Notes under the pieces: model-generated | Told to the model about the DNA's origin: nothing | Databases searched by the model: none | The model's input: only the letters and a program-made list of their open reading frames with translations | NCBI GenBank assembly: GCA_009823505.1 | Contig: VZQC01013712.1 | Span: forward strand, 1,664,651-1,728,650 | Direction: 5' to 3' | DNA length: 64,000 nucleotides | Origin: Rhizomys pruinosus | Lineage: Eukaryota > Chordata > Mammalia > Rodentia > Spalacidae | Program-made: the position numbers and the translations under genes | Shown here: piece by piece, positions 11,676-23,878 of the stretch | Numbering within the stretch: the stretch's first letter is position 1 | How the letters are laid out: every line of letters starts with the position of its first letter

Positions 11676-13750
11676 TTTTTGTTGGTTTTTTTGTTTTTTT
11701 TGATTTAATAAAGTTTAGTATGGGATTGATAGTTTGTGGGATTCTTACATTTTTCCAATAGTATCAGGCTATTTCCTTTCCTCCCCCACCCCCCACCCCA
11801 TCCAGGATCTTGCATTATGAAACCATGGAACCATGTTCTGCATCTTTACTCTCAGTTTTTTTTTTTTTTTCATTTTTAGCAGTTATAAGTGGATAATCTG
11901 ATGAGTAAAAGCATCCTTATATGCAAATCTATCTGCATGGCTGTTGTGCCCAGACAACTACAGCCCCACCATCCAGTGGGGGGCGTGACAGGTTGTTTGT
12001 TCAATCAAGTTGATCAAATGAGTGTCCAGACCTACATTGCTGTAGTTTCACCATTTCACCCCCAATCCCAGCCCTTACATTCTACCACGCCCCCTCTTCG
12101 CAGGTTGTTCCCTAGGCTTAGAAAAGGGCACAGGTGAACGAGAGGTAAAACAGCTCCTACTCTCTCTGGAGCTTGTATTTTGGACTTGGTCAATTCTGGC
12201 TTGTTTCCTTTCATTGGGGCTGACAGTTTGTTCAGGAAAACCTTTCGGATCCTACTAATGAAGAACACAGCAATTAGAGTATATAGGTATTTAAGCAGGA
12301 CTAATGGTTATGGTAGGTTACTTTAGCATAGACACATGTTGGATATGTTAATCCATGACATACAATTTTCCCCCCCTGTTAAATATGACAGGGTCTTTAC
12401 TGTGGGCTTATAACATCATAACCTGTAGAGGATGTAAGCTTGTGCATTAAGCCATGGGTTATTTCCTCCAAGGGAGAGCCAATAGCCAATTAGATTTGGG
12501 ATATACAGGCACATGGCTCGCCTCTGCTGCACAGTATTTCCCAGGCAGCTTGAAGTGTAGCTGGTGTGGACGGTGGAGTCTTGCTTGACTCAGGGAGACC
12601 ATATTTGCTTTATTGGTTTAGTGCTTTTTGGTAAACACTCTTCTTTGTGCATCCAGAGGCCATTCTGTACACTTGCATGTGTGGCTCAATACATCCCTCC
12701 CATGTTTACGTCAGGTCTTCGGCAGCAGGGGTCCTTAATTGCCTCTCCTCCTGTAGGTATCCCAACTTAGAGGCAAGGAGCCCTTACCTTTGTTGGGGCC
12801 TTAGATCCCCTTGGCCAACATCCCCCTGGTTAGAACAATCCATTGTTGATTGTCAGAGCTCCTGTATTAATATATTTTGCAACCCTGAGTGCATAGCCCA
12901 GGACTTTAGTATTATATTTGGTTCTGAACAGGGAGTAGTCCCTTCCACAGTTACCTATGTCTAGTAGTCAATTAAAGGAAAGCAGTTTTACCGGTTTATA
13001 AGAGATCACCTCTAAAATAGTTGTCTCCAATTTAACAGTTTTGGGGAGCACCTCATCTTTGTCATATTTCTCCTTGTTCTAATGGGTGGAAGGCAAGGAA
13101 GTCTCTCATATCAGAACCTTTGTGGCACCTAGAATGTAAGTTTAATTAGGACTCATTATAAATAGTTTTTACATGTAGGATCCACAGAGGGGTTCGATGT
13201 ATTGGCAATCTGAGGCTTCTTCCTTTGAAATGTTCAAACGGGTCAGCCTTTCCGTTGCCACTTTTTGGTGCCTCCTACTTCAATGCAAATCTGTATCTTC
13301 TTTCTCAGCCGTTAAGTTTGGTGACGTTTTGTCCTGTAGGAACAAACAAATCTTTCCCATAGTTAGTTTTAAATGATTTGAACTGCAGGGGTTTGATGAA
13401 AAGGTTTCAGTCTTTCTGTATCCCCCCCCCTTTTTTTAGCGTATGAGGTCTCAGAAGATAGTTGTATTATACATGACTTTTAGGGTGGAGTTCAAAGGCA
13501 TGATTCAATTCAATTCACCCATGTTGTTTTGGGTGACTATATATGATTAACTTGGGAAGCAAACTTAATTTTTACATTAAATCATCTTAAAAAGAATGCT
13601 ACAAGGTGATACTGTACAACAGAGAAATTATAGAGAACATTTGTATGTGTCAATCCCAAAGTTCTTGCTCTACAGATTTTATGTAAAGCAAATGTGGGCA
13701 ACAGCGAATTATATCTCCATTTAATTCAGATGCATTACCATTTTTATGGA
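11676..13750 (-). mobile_element. Antisense long-3'-UTR L1-type element (copy 2)
   Basis: 2075 bp inserted antisense in L1-B. On the minus strand it starts at 13750 with sequence matching copy 1 from about 478. It follows copy 1 through its whole length and ends in a G-rich tract (plus-strand C-rich 11778-11803) and an A-rich tail (plus-strand T-rich 11671-11701). It contains no ORF2, so it is either a 5'-truncated insertion of a long-UTR L1 or a full-length non-autonomous element. It carries no supported coding sequence. Confidence 0.85.
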
Positions 13751-13761
13751 GGAGACTTTCT
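13751..13761. repeat. Target-site duplication, right copy
   Basis: GGAGACTTTCT, matching 11665-11675. The L1-B ORF2 sequence continues directly after it. Confidence 0.9.
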
Positions 13762-13861
13762 AAACTAGACAGCAGCTGCATGGGAAGTAAGGTCAACAGT
13801 TGACAAGTGAGACCTCATAAAACTCAAAAGTTTCTGTACAGCGAAAGAAACAATCAAGTAG

Positions 13862-14611
13862 GTGAAGAGAAAACCCACAGAGTGGGAAGAAATCTTTACC
13901 AGTGACACATCTGACAGAGCATTAACGTCAAGAATATATAAACTACTCAAAAAACAAAGAAGTAAGAAGACAAATGACCTACTCAAAAGATGGAGTAAAG
14001 AACTGAACAGAGTCTTCACCAGTGAGGAATTAAAGATGGCTGAGAAACATCTTAAAAAGTGTTCATCATCATTAATAATTAAGGAAATGCAAATTAAAAC
14101 CACACTCAGATATCATCTCACTCCAGTGCAGCTAGCTAAAATCAAGAAAACAAAAGACAACAGATGCTGGAGGGGTTGTGGGGAAAGGGGAACACGCATC
14201 CACTGTTGGTGGGAATGTAAACATGTACAACCACTATGGAAAGCAGTGGGGAGAATACTTAAAAGACTTGGAATGAGCTTACCCTATGACCCAATCATAC
14301 CACTCCTGGGTATATACCCCAAAGACTCATCCTATAGCAAACATATATGCACATCCAGGTTTATTGCAGCTCTCTTCACAATAGTGAAGAGCTGGGACCA
14401 ACCCATATGCCCCTCAACAGATGAGCGGATGACAAAAATGTGGTACATCCATACAATGGAGTATTATTCAGCGGTAAAGGATGGCATTATGAACTTTGCA
14501 GGTAAATGGATGGAGCTCGAAGCCATTATGCTGAGTGAGGTGACACAGTCCCAGAAAGACAGAGAATGGTTTCCTTCATTTGTGTATGCTAACACAAAAT
14601 CTCCCAGATGA
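13862..14611 (+). pseudogene. L1-B ORF2 C-terminal open segment, 249 codons
   Basis: The longest clean coding stretch in the window. It is the C-terminal fifth of L1 ORF2p, an RNA-binding segment needed for retrotransposition. The cysteine-rich motif CX3CX7HX4C is complete (C-W-R-G-C to H-C-W-W-E-C, coded near 14164-14224). M-E-Y-Y-S-A-V-K and G-K-W-M-E-L-E follow, then an early end after a degraded S-E-V-T-Q-S-Q-K-D-R block. The ATG at 13862 is internal to ORF2 and not a real start. The upstream RT is in other frames, so this is a remnant. Confidence 0.8.
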
Positions 14612-14969
14612 AAGGCAAGCAGAATGACAGTATGGTTATATTTCTGGTTTATCTGACAGCAACTATGTTGTCATAATATGAATCCCTCAATAGGCTCTAT
14701 AATACACCCACCAATTATTTTCAGACTCTGTAATTACTGTATATGAGTGGAGAGTATTATCCATATTTTAAATTAACATGAAATTAACCGAGGAAAATGT
14801 GAATTCCTAAGCATAAAAAAGACTGAGAGAAAGATGCAGGACAGTTATGATAGAGTAAATGACTGGGATGGATTGGGGTGGGGTGGGGGGAAGTGATAGG
14901 GGAATATGCCTGAACAGAAATGAAAAATGATGTATGAAATTCATAAAACATCAATAAAAAAAGAACAAG

Positions 14970-15397
14970 AAAACAAATGATACCAAATGCTTGAGAGGTT
15001 GTGGGGAAAGGGGACCACTCACCCACTGCCGGTGGGAATGTAAACTCATACAACCACTATGGAAAGCAGTATGGAGAACCCTGAAAAGACTCAGAATAAG
15101 TTTACCCAGCTATACATGCCACTCCTGGATATATACCCACAAGACTCATCCTACCACAGATATACATGCACAGCCATGTCCATTGCAGCCCTCTTCACAA
15201 TAGTGAAGAACTGGAACCAACCTAAATGCCCCTCAACCAATGAGTGGATAGAGAAAACGTGGTACATCTACACAATGGAGTTCTATGCAGCTGGAAAGAA
15301 AGATGACGTCATGGCTTTTGCAGGTAAATGGAGGGAACTAGAAGATATGCTAAGTGAAGTAACACTGTTCTGGAAAAGAAAAGGACAAATTGTATAA
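14970..15397 (+). pseudogene. L1-A ORF2 C-terminal remnant
   Basis: Two overlapping frames (from 14991 and 15059) together carry the cysteine-rich motif and the C-terminal block M-E-F-Y-A-A-G-K-K. A frameshift near 15060-15110 separates them. It is the end of the ORF2 that begins at about 7001. Confidence 0.75.
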
Positions 15398-15687
15398 CTC
15401 ATTTGTAGATGCTAGCCTCAAGCACTGAGTTGTAAGGCAAATGAGTAACATCAATGTTATATATCCCCTTCCCTGAAAGCAACTGTGCTCTTATAATGTA
15501 AATCTTTTAACAGGCTCTAGAATTAACCCAACACATATTTTGAGACTGTGTAACCTTGGTATAAGGGTGTAGGATATGTAGGCATCTTTTAGAGTAATAT
15601 AAATTTATAAAGGAAAAATGTGAATCCTGAAATATTATATGGAAATGACAAGCAGTGTGTGTACAGATGACATAATTTTAGTGTAGG

Positions 15688-15688
<1 letters not shown>

Positions 15689-15734
<46 letters not shown>
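15689..15734 (+). repeat. (TA)n(TG)n microsatellite in L1-A 3' UTR
   Basis: A short TA run is followed by about 17 TG units. Confidence 0.95.
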
Positions 15735-15737
<3 letters not shown>

Positions 15738-16005
15738 ACGCTTATGTTGAAGCAATACAGATTGGAGAGAACTACATCAGCAGAGGAACTGGGACAGGGA
15801 ACCAACTGAAGCAGTAAAGTTCCCCTAAGGACAATAATCCTCTGCTTTTTAAAACTTTGAAAAGAATAAAAAAAAAAAAGATACAGGGCAGGAATATAAG
15901 GGTGCATGGACTTGTGTGGGGTGGGGGGCATGGATGGGGAGATGAGTCTAGACTAGAATGAGAAATGATGTATGAAATGCACAAAACTTCAATAAAATTG
16001 GAAAA

Positions 16006-17390
16006 GAGTACATAATATTGCTGGTTCTTTTCTTTGCCAACAAAATATTAAAACCAACTTTACCTAACATTTGTAAAGTAGGAATTGAATGAAAGAATAA
16101 AATTATAAAGATAGCTATCATTTATTATGAAACAATTATGGGCCATGATTTATGTTCCTTTCATTGTATAACATTTAGGGAGTTGCACTCTTATTCATAG
16201 AGTATACAAAAGTGTTTGACTACAGTTGCTACTAGTTTACGCAAACATTCATCAAGTGATGAGCATCCCAATAGTAATCTGTATGTACACAAAAGAAGTC
16301 AGAGACAGAGCCCATGTAACCATCCTGTTGAATAGGCTTTTTTATTCAATATCTAGCAGACCTACCAGAAAATGTTCATATCTTCATATTATTTCTTACA
16401 GTATAAAATATCTAATATACATATTGGGAGAATTTAAAAGACAATACTGACTCACTTTCCCTACATTATGGAACCAAGAATAGGTCCCATTTTATTTGCA
16501 ATATGGTCTTAAGTAAATTCTATAATTTCTTATGTCTGAGTTTCTCTTCAGGCCTACGGTAAAGATCAGAAGTGATGTCTGTGAAGTGACAAATATGGTT
16601 CCAAAGTTGTCTAATAGTAGTTATTTTTATCATACAACAAATTATATTCTTCTAGGTCTAAAAGATTCAAATGTCAGCTAAATGTTGGAAATTGCCCCAC
16701 ATATCAGCAAAATACAGGGAGAAAGAACATCATGCTTGATATTTAGCAGTTTGATGAGCTTTGAAAAAATCATGATGAATGGCTTTTACACACTGTCATG
16801 ATTCTGGGGATGATCAGTAACATAGGGCCAAGGAGCTGCGGTTTGCATTGATCTCCTATACCAATCATCAGTTTTCCCACATAATTTAGTACTTTATTGC
16901 ATCTAGCCCTATATACCATGCAAAAAACCCCTAAAATTTATATATCCAGCCCCCGTGTTTCTCTGAATGCCGGACTCATATATCCAACTGTCTACTCAAC
17001 ATGCTCTAGAAAGTACCTAATATGTATCTTTAAAAATCAGCTGAAACAGAACTTTCAAAACTCCCCACAAAATTCTGAATTCTTTTAATCTTCCCCATTT
17101 CAGTAAATAGCACTACTGTCTCTCTGATTACTAAAACCAAAAACCTATGAATCATCATGAGAAAATAATCATTTTTATCTCAAAAGAGTGTTTTTCATCT
17201 GTAATTTTTGTAACTCTATTATCATGATTTCAGTTCAAGTCACTATCATTATATGTCATTCTTTCTGAAATATTTCATTCACTCTTCACCCAGAGGGCTT
17301 TTTCATAAGATACAAAGTCCAACATGAAAGTTGTGTTTCAAGTAGACGGTTTCCCAAATTCAGTCTGCTACTTTTGTGTGTTTCTATTTA
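16006..17390. other. No recognisable feature
   Basis: AT-rich sequence without a gene or known repeat. The part from about 16430 to 17225 is essentially identical to its copies in the other two arms. Confidence 0.5.
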
Positions 17391-17439
17391 TGTGTGTGTG
17401 TGTGTATGTGTGTGTGTATGTTTGTGTGTGTGTGTTTGT
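17391..17439 (+). repeat. (TG)n microsatellite
   Basis: Interrupted TG run with TATG and TTTG variants, at the edge of a SINE. Confidence 0.9.
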
Positions 17440-17441
17440 TT

Positions 17442-17679
17442 TGCCAGGGGTAGACCACAAAGCCCTACGTGTGTTAGGCAAGCATTCAAGCACTGAGCTT
17501 CATCCCTAGCTTTCTTTCTTCTTATTTATTTTTCTGGTAATTTTGAGACAGGGTCTCCCTTTAGTCCCAGCTATCCTGGAGCTCATTCTGTAGACCAGGC
17601 TGGCCTTGACCTCACAGAGATCCACCTGTCTCTGCCTCCCAAGTGCTAAGATTAAAGACATGTGCCACCAAGCCCGGCT
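17442..17679 (-). mobile_element. B1 SINE joined to an ID-like unit (antisense)
   Basis: On the minus strand, a B1 body starts GCCGGGCTTGGTGGCACATG and includes CAAGGCCAGCCTGGTCTACA. An A-rich linker follows, then a tRNA-Ala/ID-like module (GGGATGAAGCTCAGTGCTTG ... GCTTGCCTAACACACG). It may be a composite B1-ID SINE or an ID inserted in the B1 tail. Confidence 0.8.
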
Positions 17680-18246
17680 CTTTCTTATTATTAATTGAAC
17701 TATGTAATTATACCTTTATTTATATCTCTAACTATTTAACAAATATCCTTTCATTGTGTTTCCAGCTCAACCAGGGAGATATTTTTGTTCATCTATACTC
17801 AGCAAGCATAATAAGTATTTAATAATATTCAGATCCTCACAACTCATGTAAAAGCCCTGTAGGTGGAGTGCTTGCCTATAATCCCCAAAACTCTGAAGGC
17901 AAAGACAAGAGATTCCTGGGGAAACTGGCTTGTGAGAACACCAAGAATGCATGAGTTCTGAGTTTGCCCAAGAGATTCTGCCCCAAGAAATAAAGTGAAC
18001 AGAGATCTAGGTTGTTGCTGGGCATCAATTCTGAGGTTCAGCATGGATGCCCATATGTGTGTGTATCTCTGTATATGCATCTACACATATACAAACATGT
18101 AACACATATGCATGGACACAATGCAAACACATTAAATATTAAATATACTACTTTGATAATCACAACATTAGATGAAAAATATATATTCACTTGTCCTAAT
18201 GTGCTTTTCACTTTGAACCTTATGTGTGAGTCAGCAGCTAAATTAA
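17680..18246. other. No recognisable feature
   Basis: Non-coding-looking sequence with a weak CA/TG-rich patch at about 18050-18130. Confidence 0.45.
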
Positions 18247-18259
18247 ATAGGTTCATAAA
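18247..18259. repeat. Target-site duplication, left copy
   Basis: ATAGGTTCATAAA, identical to 19071-19083. The preceding AATTAA gives a TT/AAAT nick site that fits L1 endonuclease preference. Confidence 0.9.
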
Positions 18260-19070
18260 TGTGCACGGCTGATGCCACAAGCTTACATCCTCTAATGGTT
18301 AGGAGATGTTATAAACCACACGAAGACCGTGTCATACTTAACAGAAGAAAATGTAATTCATGGATTAACATACTTTCCAAACATCTGTGTCTATACCAAA
18401 GTAACCTACCATAAAAATTAGTAATGTTTAAATACCTATGTATCTAATTGCGTGTGCTTCATTAGTAGGATCAAAAGGCTATATATTATACTGTTTAAAT
18501 ACCTATATATCTAATTGCATGTGCTTCATTAGTAGGATTGAAAGGTTATGCCTGGACAAGCTGGCAGCCCATGAAAGAAAACAGCCAGAATTGAATAGAG
18601 ACCAAGACAACAGCTCCAGAGAAAGTAGACTGTTTTGCTTCTCATCCACCTGTGCCCTTTTTCTAAGCCTAGGGAACAATCTGCGGAAGAGGGGGCGTGG
18701 TAGAATGTAAGGGCTGCGATTGGGGTGAATGGTGAAACTACAGCAATATAGACTGGACACTCATTTGATCAACTTGATTGAACATACAAGCCCCCCCTGC
18801 TGGATGGTGGGACCCATGAGCTGTGTGGGTTTGGGCACAACTGCTTGCAAATTGGTTTTACATGAAGGATGCTTGTACTCACAAATTATCACTTATTGTT
18901 AAAAAAAATGAAAACAAAACAAAACAAAAAAGCAGAGAAAGATGCAGAAAAGTTACAGCAGAATGCATGATCTGGGATGGGTAGGGGTGGGGTGGGGGGA
19001 AGGGAAGGGGATATATGCCTGAACTGAATTGGAAAATGATGTATGAAATACACAAAGTATCAATAAAAAA
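18260..19070 (+). mobile_element. Long-3'-UTR L1-type element, 5'-truncated (copy 3)
   Basis: Matches the 3' about 800 bp of copies 1 and 2. It contains a 67-bp internal tandem duplication (units at 18426 and 18493) absent from copies 1 and 2. It ends in a G-rich tract (18978-19002) and CAATAAAAAA. It is flanked by a 13-bp target-site duplication, showing L1-type insertion. Confidence 0.9.
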
Positions 19071-19083
19071 ATAGGTTCATAAA
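19071..19083. repeat. Target-site duplication, right copy
   Basis: ATAGGTTCATAAA directly after the poly-A end. Confidence 0.9.
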
Positions 19084-19174
19084 AGTAATTTTCTCATATA
19101 GAATATAAGATAAGAGCAAATGATTGGTTTTAGGAGCAAGAGGATCTAGGTCATTAAAATGTAATGCTAAATGT

Positions 19175-19362
19175 CTTTTTATTTCTTGAGACAGGGTATG
19201 ATGTATCTCAAGCTAGCCTCAAACTTGCTATGAAGCCCAATATTACCATAAACTCCTGAGAGTTAGGATTATAGCCTGTGCCACCATTCCTGGTTTATAC
19301 AGTGCTGAGGATTGAGCTCAGGGTATCTTCCATGCTAGGTGACCATTTTGTCAACTGAGCCC
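19175..19362 (-). mobile_element. B4-like SINE (antisense)
   Basis: On the minus strand it begins with a tRNA-like module (GGGCTCAGTTGACAAAATGG, then CTGAGCTCAATCCTCAGCAC). It continues into a diverged B1-like body and ends GTCTCAAGAAATAAAAA. This ID-plus-B1 order is that of rodent B4/RSINE elements. Confidence 0.7.
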
Positions 19363-20613
19363 ATTATAATTCCTTTTATTAGAAAAAGTGCAAAACAGTG
19401 GTTTCTAAGTACAATTATTATGACACAGACATGAGTTCATGGTATCTGGTGTCTTTACGATCAAAATTGGGCAATCACTTGGAATACTCATCTAATAACT
19501 TAAGAACATCATTATTATTACAGTTCTGTCTCTTCCCACAGAGCAGCTTTTGTTATCAAGTAGTGTAGATAGAATTTGATGTGAATGATAGAAACATTCT
19601 AAATGACTACTGTATTCCATCCACGCAACTGAGTGGTTTCTAGGCCAGTAAAAGATCAAAGCAGTGTAGCACAGAAAGGATTCACCTTTCCCCCTACAGA
19701 TATGTGTGCATGCAGCTCATCACTCAGGCTTCTGTATCTGGCATTTACCAGCTGCTTTGCCAGAGCCCCACTGGATCATGGTGTCAAATCAAAGAGACAT
19801 TTTAGCTCCAATGTACTCTTGGTACACAAAAATGATTTATGGACATAAGCAATGAATTATCGTCCTATTTGACAGCAAAAGAAGGACACGGACACTTAAC
19901 TGCCTTTATAAACTACTATGGATGAATCATAATGACATAAGGAATTGCTAGACAGGAAAGGACCAGTCTCCTCCACACGCTTTTCCTTAGGTCTCATTTC
20001 CACTTCAGCTTTCTCTCAGCAGCCTTTGTCTTTGTCTCACACACCATTAAAATGTCTTTCCTGGCTGCAAAACTCATTTATACAGACAACACTATTTTCT
20101 CTGTCCATCTTAATAGGCAAATTATTCCACATGATTGTGTCTCCTTGAACAAAATATTTTGGCCCCAAATACTTATCTCTGTGGCACTTTGCTTGAGTTT
20201 TACATAGTCCCTGGTTAACTTTTAAATATTCATAATTTATCCCTTATAATTGAAGCACCATATTAGTAACAAAAACTATTTTAGACTAATTGTCAAATTT
20301 CTTTCTGGTGGTAAAATTGTTACAAGGTCACCTTTTCAAACTATCCAAGAATAATAATGAAAATCCTAATAGTGTCATTGTACCTGTTACTTCCCAAACA
20401 CTACTGTAAGCATATCTCATATATATTTTTTCTTTAGTTCATCAAGTCAAAATATTACCATTTTCAATGTAAGAAAAACCAATGAGTTCCAGAAAAGTAA
20501 ATCAATCCTTTCAAAATCACATAGGTACTCTCAGAATCAACATATTTATCATAGTTTCTATAAATGTTCCAATGGTTTTCTCTCCCAGCCAAATCCTTTT
20601 TTATTGCATTCTT

Positions 20614-20615
<2 letters not shown>
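19363..20615. other. No recognisable feature
   Basis: No supported gene. A 71-codon frame at 19633-19848 lies in a region identical in all three arms, but it has no recognisable domain and no context supporting expression. Confidence 0.45.
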
Positions 20616-20644
<29 letters not shown>

Positions 20645-20667
20645 ATCTGCATGTGTGTGTATGTGTA
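20616..20667 (+). repeat. (TG)n microsatellite
   Basis: TG run with one ATCTGCA interruption. The counterparts at 40860-40920 and 54044-54104 are irregular. Confidence 0.9.
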
Positions 20668-21266
20668 AAAGTATTTTCCTCTAGATATTTTGCTCAGCAT
20701 TTTTTCTTTCTATATATGTAGCAACTAATTTCAGTCAAATCTGATCATATTACTATAAGCAATTATGAACTCTTGAGGGTAGCAGATTTTAGAGAATATT
20801 AAACTAATTGCTAAGAAAAAAATCTAAACAAAAGGGATCTCTAATATAATAATAAATTATCATCAGTGTGATGAAAAGTTACATTTAGGAGAAAGAAGTA
20901 AATGACCATAAGAGAAGTCTGCATAGGCTTCAAAAATTACAGAAGTACAAAATATATATAGGCAAAGAGTAGAGGGGGCATGAAGCAGTTAGAAAAGGAG
21001 AAAAGGAATCGATCAGTGATGTTTACACAGACTGCTGTATGCAAATGCTCTCTAGGTACTGTAGAATAGAGTGCTTGAAAAGCAACATTCAAAACAAATG
21101 TGGGATCAGATATTGACTCCAATACTTATTAGGTATGTATTCATGGATAAGTAACTGATCCTCTTTAACTCTTCATTTCTACTCTTATAAAATATAAAAT
21201 ATCTCACCCATATAGAAAGGTTATTGTGAGCTCTGTGTGAGTGTACAGTATAATGCATGGCATAAT
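20668..21266. other. No recognisable feature
   Basis: AT-rich sequence, mostly identical between arms, with no gene or repeat seen. Confidence 0.45.
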
Positions 21267-21275
21267 AAGTCATAA

Positions 21276-21958
21276 AGTAACCTACCATAACAATTAGTAA
21301 TGTTTAAATACCTATATATCTAATTGCGTGTGCTTCATTAGTAGGATCGAAAGGCTATATATTATACTGTTTAAATACCTATATATCTAATTGCATGTGC
21401 TTCATTAGTAGGATCGAAAGGTTATGCCTGGACAAGCTGGCAGCCCATGAAAGAAAACAGCCAGAACTGACTAGAGACCAAGACATCAGCTCCAGAGAAA
21501 GTAGAGTGTTTTGCTTCTCATCCACCTGTGCCCCTTTTCTAAGCCTAGGGAACAATCTGCGGAAGAGGGGGCGTGGTAGAATGTAAGGGCTGCGATTGGG
21601 GTTAATGGTGAAACTACAACAATATAGACTGGACACTCATTTGATCAACTTGATTGAACATACAAGCCCCCCCTGCTGGATGGTGGGACCCATGAGCTGT
21701 GTGGGTTTGGGCACAACTGCTTGCAAATTGGTTTTACATGAAGGATGCTTGTACTCACAAATTATCACTTATTGTTAAAAAAGTGAAAACAAAACAAAAC
21801 AAAAAAAAACAGAGAAAGATGCAGAAAAGTTACAGCAGAATGCATGATCTGGGATGGGTAGGGGTGGGGTGGGGGGAAGGGAAGAGGATATATGCCTGAA
21901 CTGAATTGGAAAATGATGTATGAAATACACAAAGCATCAAAAAAAGTAAAAAAAAATA
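21276..21958 (+). mobile_element. Long-3'-UTR L1-type element, 5'-truncated (copy 4)
   Basis: Nearly identical to copy 3, with the same 67-bp internal duplication (21302 and 21369), the G-rich tract (21851-21877) and an A-rich end. AAGTCATAA at 21267-21275 recurs at 21975-21983 after the tail and is a likely target-site duplication. Confidence 0.85.
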
Positions 21959-21983
21959 ATATGCTCACACAAAAAAGTCATAA

Positions 21984-23691
21984 TTATCTGAGCAACTCCT
22001 CAACTGTACCTTATCTAGATCCTGGCCAGTCTCCTGCCAAACAAAATGCCTAGCTTTCTGTTTTACAGAAGGGGGGCGTGACAGAATATAATATTTTATG
22101 TTTGCCAGAACGAATGCTTTCATGTTACAGGAAACAGCATAGCTGAAACTGTCACAAATATCATGGGCCTAACAAAATCTGTCCCCATGGGTATCAAGGG
22201 CCCATACCCCTAGAAATAAAAATTCAAACCCTTCCTCAAATATCTTACTCCAGCCCTTACGTGGTGTGGAAAAGCCAGGCAGCAGACACTGAGAACCCCT
22301 GGTGCTGGAAGATGGCCATTAAAGATTAACTGTCAGGGATTAGGCACATTTGCCAGATCCTGCTGTCATGTGCTTTAACACCTTCACCCCCACTCCAGCT
22401 CTCCAATCTGTGACTCTGCATAGCTGCCTGTGAAATAAGCCCATAGGAGTAAAAATGTACCCAGTCTCTGACTTTACAGAGAAGTAAGACTGCCTTTCTA
22501 ATAATGAAGTAGTTAATATTGTTTCTTTTCTCCTCCCTTGCAGGATATAGAAACATGACATAAACATTTTCGTAGGATAGAAGCCAGTGAGATCTTTGAC
22601 ACTGGCTGTCACTGATGGGGTTAATAGATAGCCCCATGTCATAGGTTAGGACACACTGAAGGAAATGTGGAGCAAATAGAGAGATATAATAAGAGTGACG
22701 AAGGGGAGAGAGGAAAAATCACTCTTTAATCTGACACCCAAAGCCCTCCTTTCCGTAATTCTAAGCAGGCTATTTTTCTTCCAAGTTCTATAAGGTCAGC
22801 AATAGGGTTGACCTTGTTTCTAGAGAGAACAAGTGTCCAACTGCAGTCTATGAATTGTGATACTCTAGGAAAGGCTCCCACAGGCCTGGAAAAAGTTGCC
22901 AGAATGTCCCACTGTTAGTCATGACTATGAGTTATAGAATTGAAATGTCTATTAAATTGAAAATATCTTAGTTGGGAAGGGAAACATTGTTTTGGCTTTT
23001 ATCAATCACAAATTGCTAAGCTCACTGAGGTAATGGAGTAAAAACCAGCACAAAGCAACCATCTAAGGAGAAGAGCTATAAAGAAGACAGGACATTAGAC
23101 CATTTGAAACAAGCACTTGATGCAGAGATGCAATGCAGGGTGAGCTGTGGGGCTAGAAAAGACTGGAGATACCCAGAAAAGGAGGAGGTATAGGAGGAGC
23201 AGAAAGGGAGCTGGTATGAGCCAGTTTGCACCCTGAGATTTTTGTACCTGAAACTGAGCAAAGACAAAAATGAAATCCATTTTCATGTGACCATCATGAC
23301 ACACACATTCAGGTCTTGTTAACTGGCTGCTCAGAGACAGCATGAAGGAGAAAGAACATATGTCAATGATTTGTTCCCTTTAGTGTTTCACAACAAACTG
23401 CTTTGGGGGCAGTTTTATGGGAGATACTTTATCCTAGGAGCTTTTCAATCACCTTACATTTAAGAGCAACTTGCTTCATCATCTAAACAGCTCTTCTTTG
23501 TAAGATGATCAGTTTGTCAATATCTCTCTGGTTGTATTACATCCATAAATGGTGCCCTTCACTCTCCAGTTGGATCGACCAGCCTATTGGATGGTGTGAT
23601 TAGGAGAGTTACTGAATGCTCTTCACTGTTTGTCCATTAACTTCACTCCATGTCACTTTAGGATTTAAAGATAGTTCCCCATTCACTACTA
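21984..23691. other. No recognisable feature
   Basis: Single-copy-looking sequence. Overlapping frames of 100-103 codons on the minus strand (22326-22642) have no known domain. The stretch about 22150-22940 is essentially identical in all three arms. Confidence 0.45.
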
Positions 23692-23708
23692 GAAATGAAA
23701 ATAAATTC
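23692..23708. repeat. Target-site duplication of B1, left copy
   Basis: GAAATGAAAATAAATTC. The right copy starts at about 23872 and runs into the N gap. In the third arm both copies are complete (57156-57172 and 57351-57367). Confidence 0.85.
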
Positions 23709-23710
23709 AG

Positions 23711-23870
23711 GCTGGGCGTAGTGGCGCACGACTTTAATCCTAGCACTCGGGAGGCAGAGACAAGCGGATCTTTGTGAGTTCAAGGCCAGCCTGGTCTACA
23801 GAGTGAGTTCCAGGACAGCTGCGGCTGCAGGGAGACACTGTCTCGAAAAGACCAAAAAAAAAAAAAAAAA
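23711..23870 (+). mobile_element. B1 SINE
   Basis: Good match to rodent B1: GCTGGGCGTAGTGGCGCACG at the start, CAAGGCCAGCCTGGTCTACA in the middle, CTGTCTCGAAAAGACC at the end, then poly-A. Confidence 0.95.
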
Positions 23871-23878
23871 TGAAATGA

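Larger units (their letters stand above)
13751..14965 (+). mobile_element. L1-B, 3' segment with poly-A end
   Basis: Continues L1-B from the interruption: the ORF2 C-terminal region, a 3' UTR of about 350 bp with a G-rich tract (14868-14891), and an AATAAA-containing A-rich end at about 14951-14961. L1-A sequence resumes after it. Confidence 0.85.
14966..16005 (+). mobile_element. L1-A, 3' part after the nested insertion
   Basis: Resumes in the ORF2 cysteine-rich region (decayed C-L-R-G-C-G-E-R-G, about 14990). It continues through the ORF2 C-terminus to about 15397, then a 3' UTR with a TG microsatellite, a G-rich tract (15918-15929) and the terminal GATGTATGAAATGCACAAAAC and AATAAAA at about 15967-16000. 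The order fits the missing end of the L1-A part at 5359-10360. Confidence 0.8.

Noticed and set aside
15700..15733. TG run as possible Z-DNA or regulatory element
   Set aside because: Ordinary microsatellite inside a dead L1 3' UTR, with no supporting context.
19633..19848. 71-codon plus-strand frame, repeated in the other arms
   Set aside because: No family resemblance, start context or neighbouring exon. Random frames of this size are expected.
22521..22543. Pyrimidine tract followed by CAG, like a 3' splice site
   Set aside because: No coding frame, donor site or homologous exon could be linked to it.
22326..22642. Two overlapping minus-strand frames of about 100 codons, kept identical in all three arms
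   Set aside because: They overlap in different frames and have no domain. Conservation between arms reflects the duplication, not selection.
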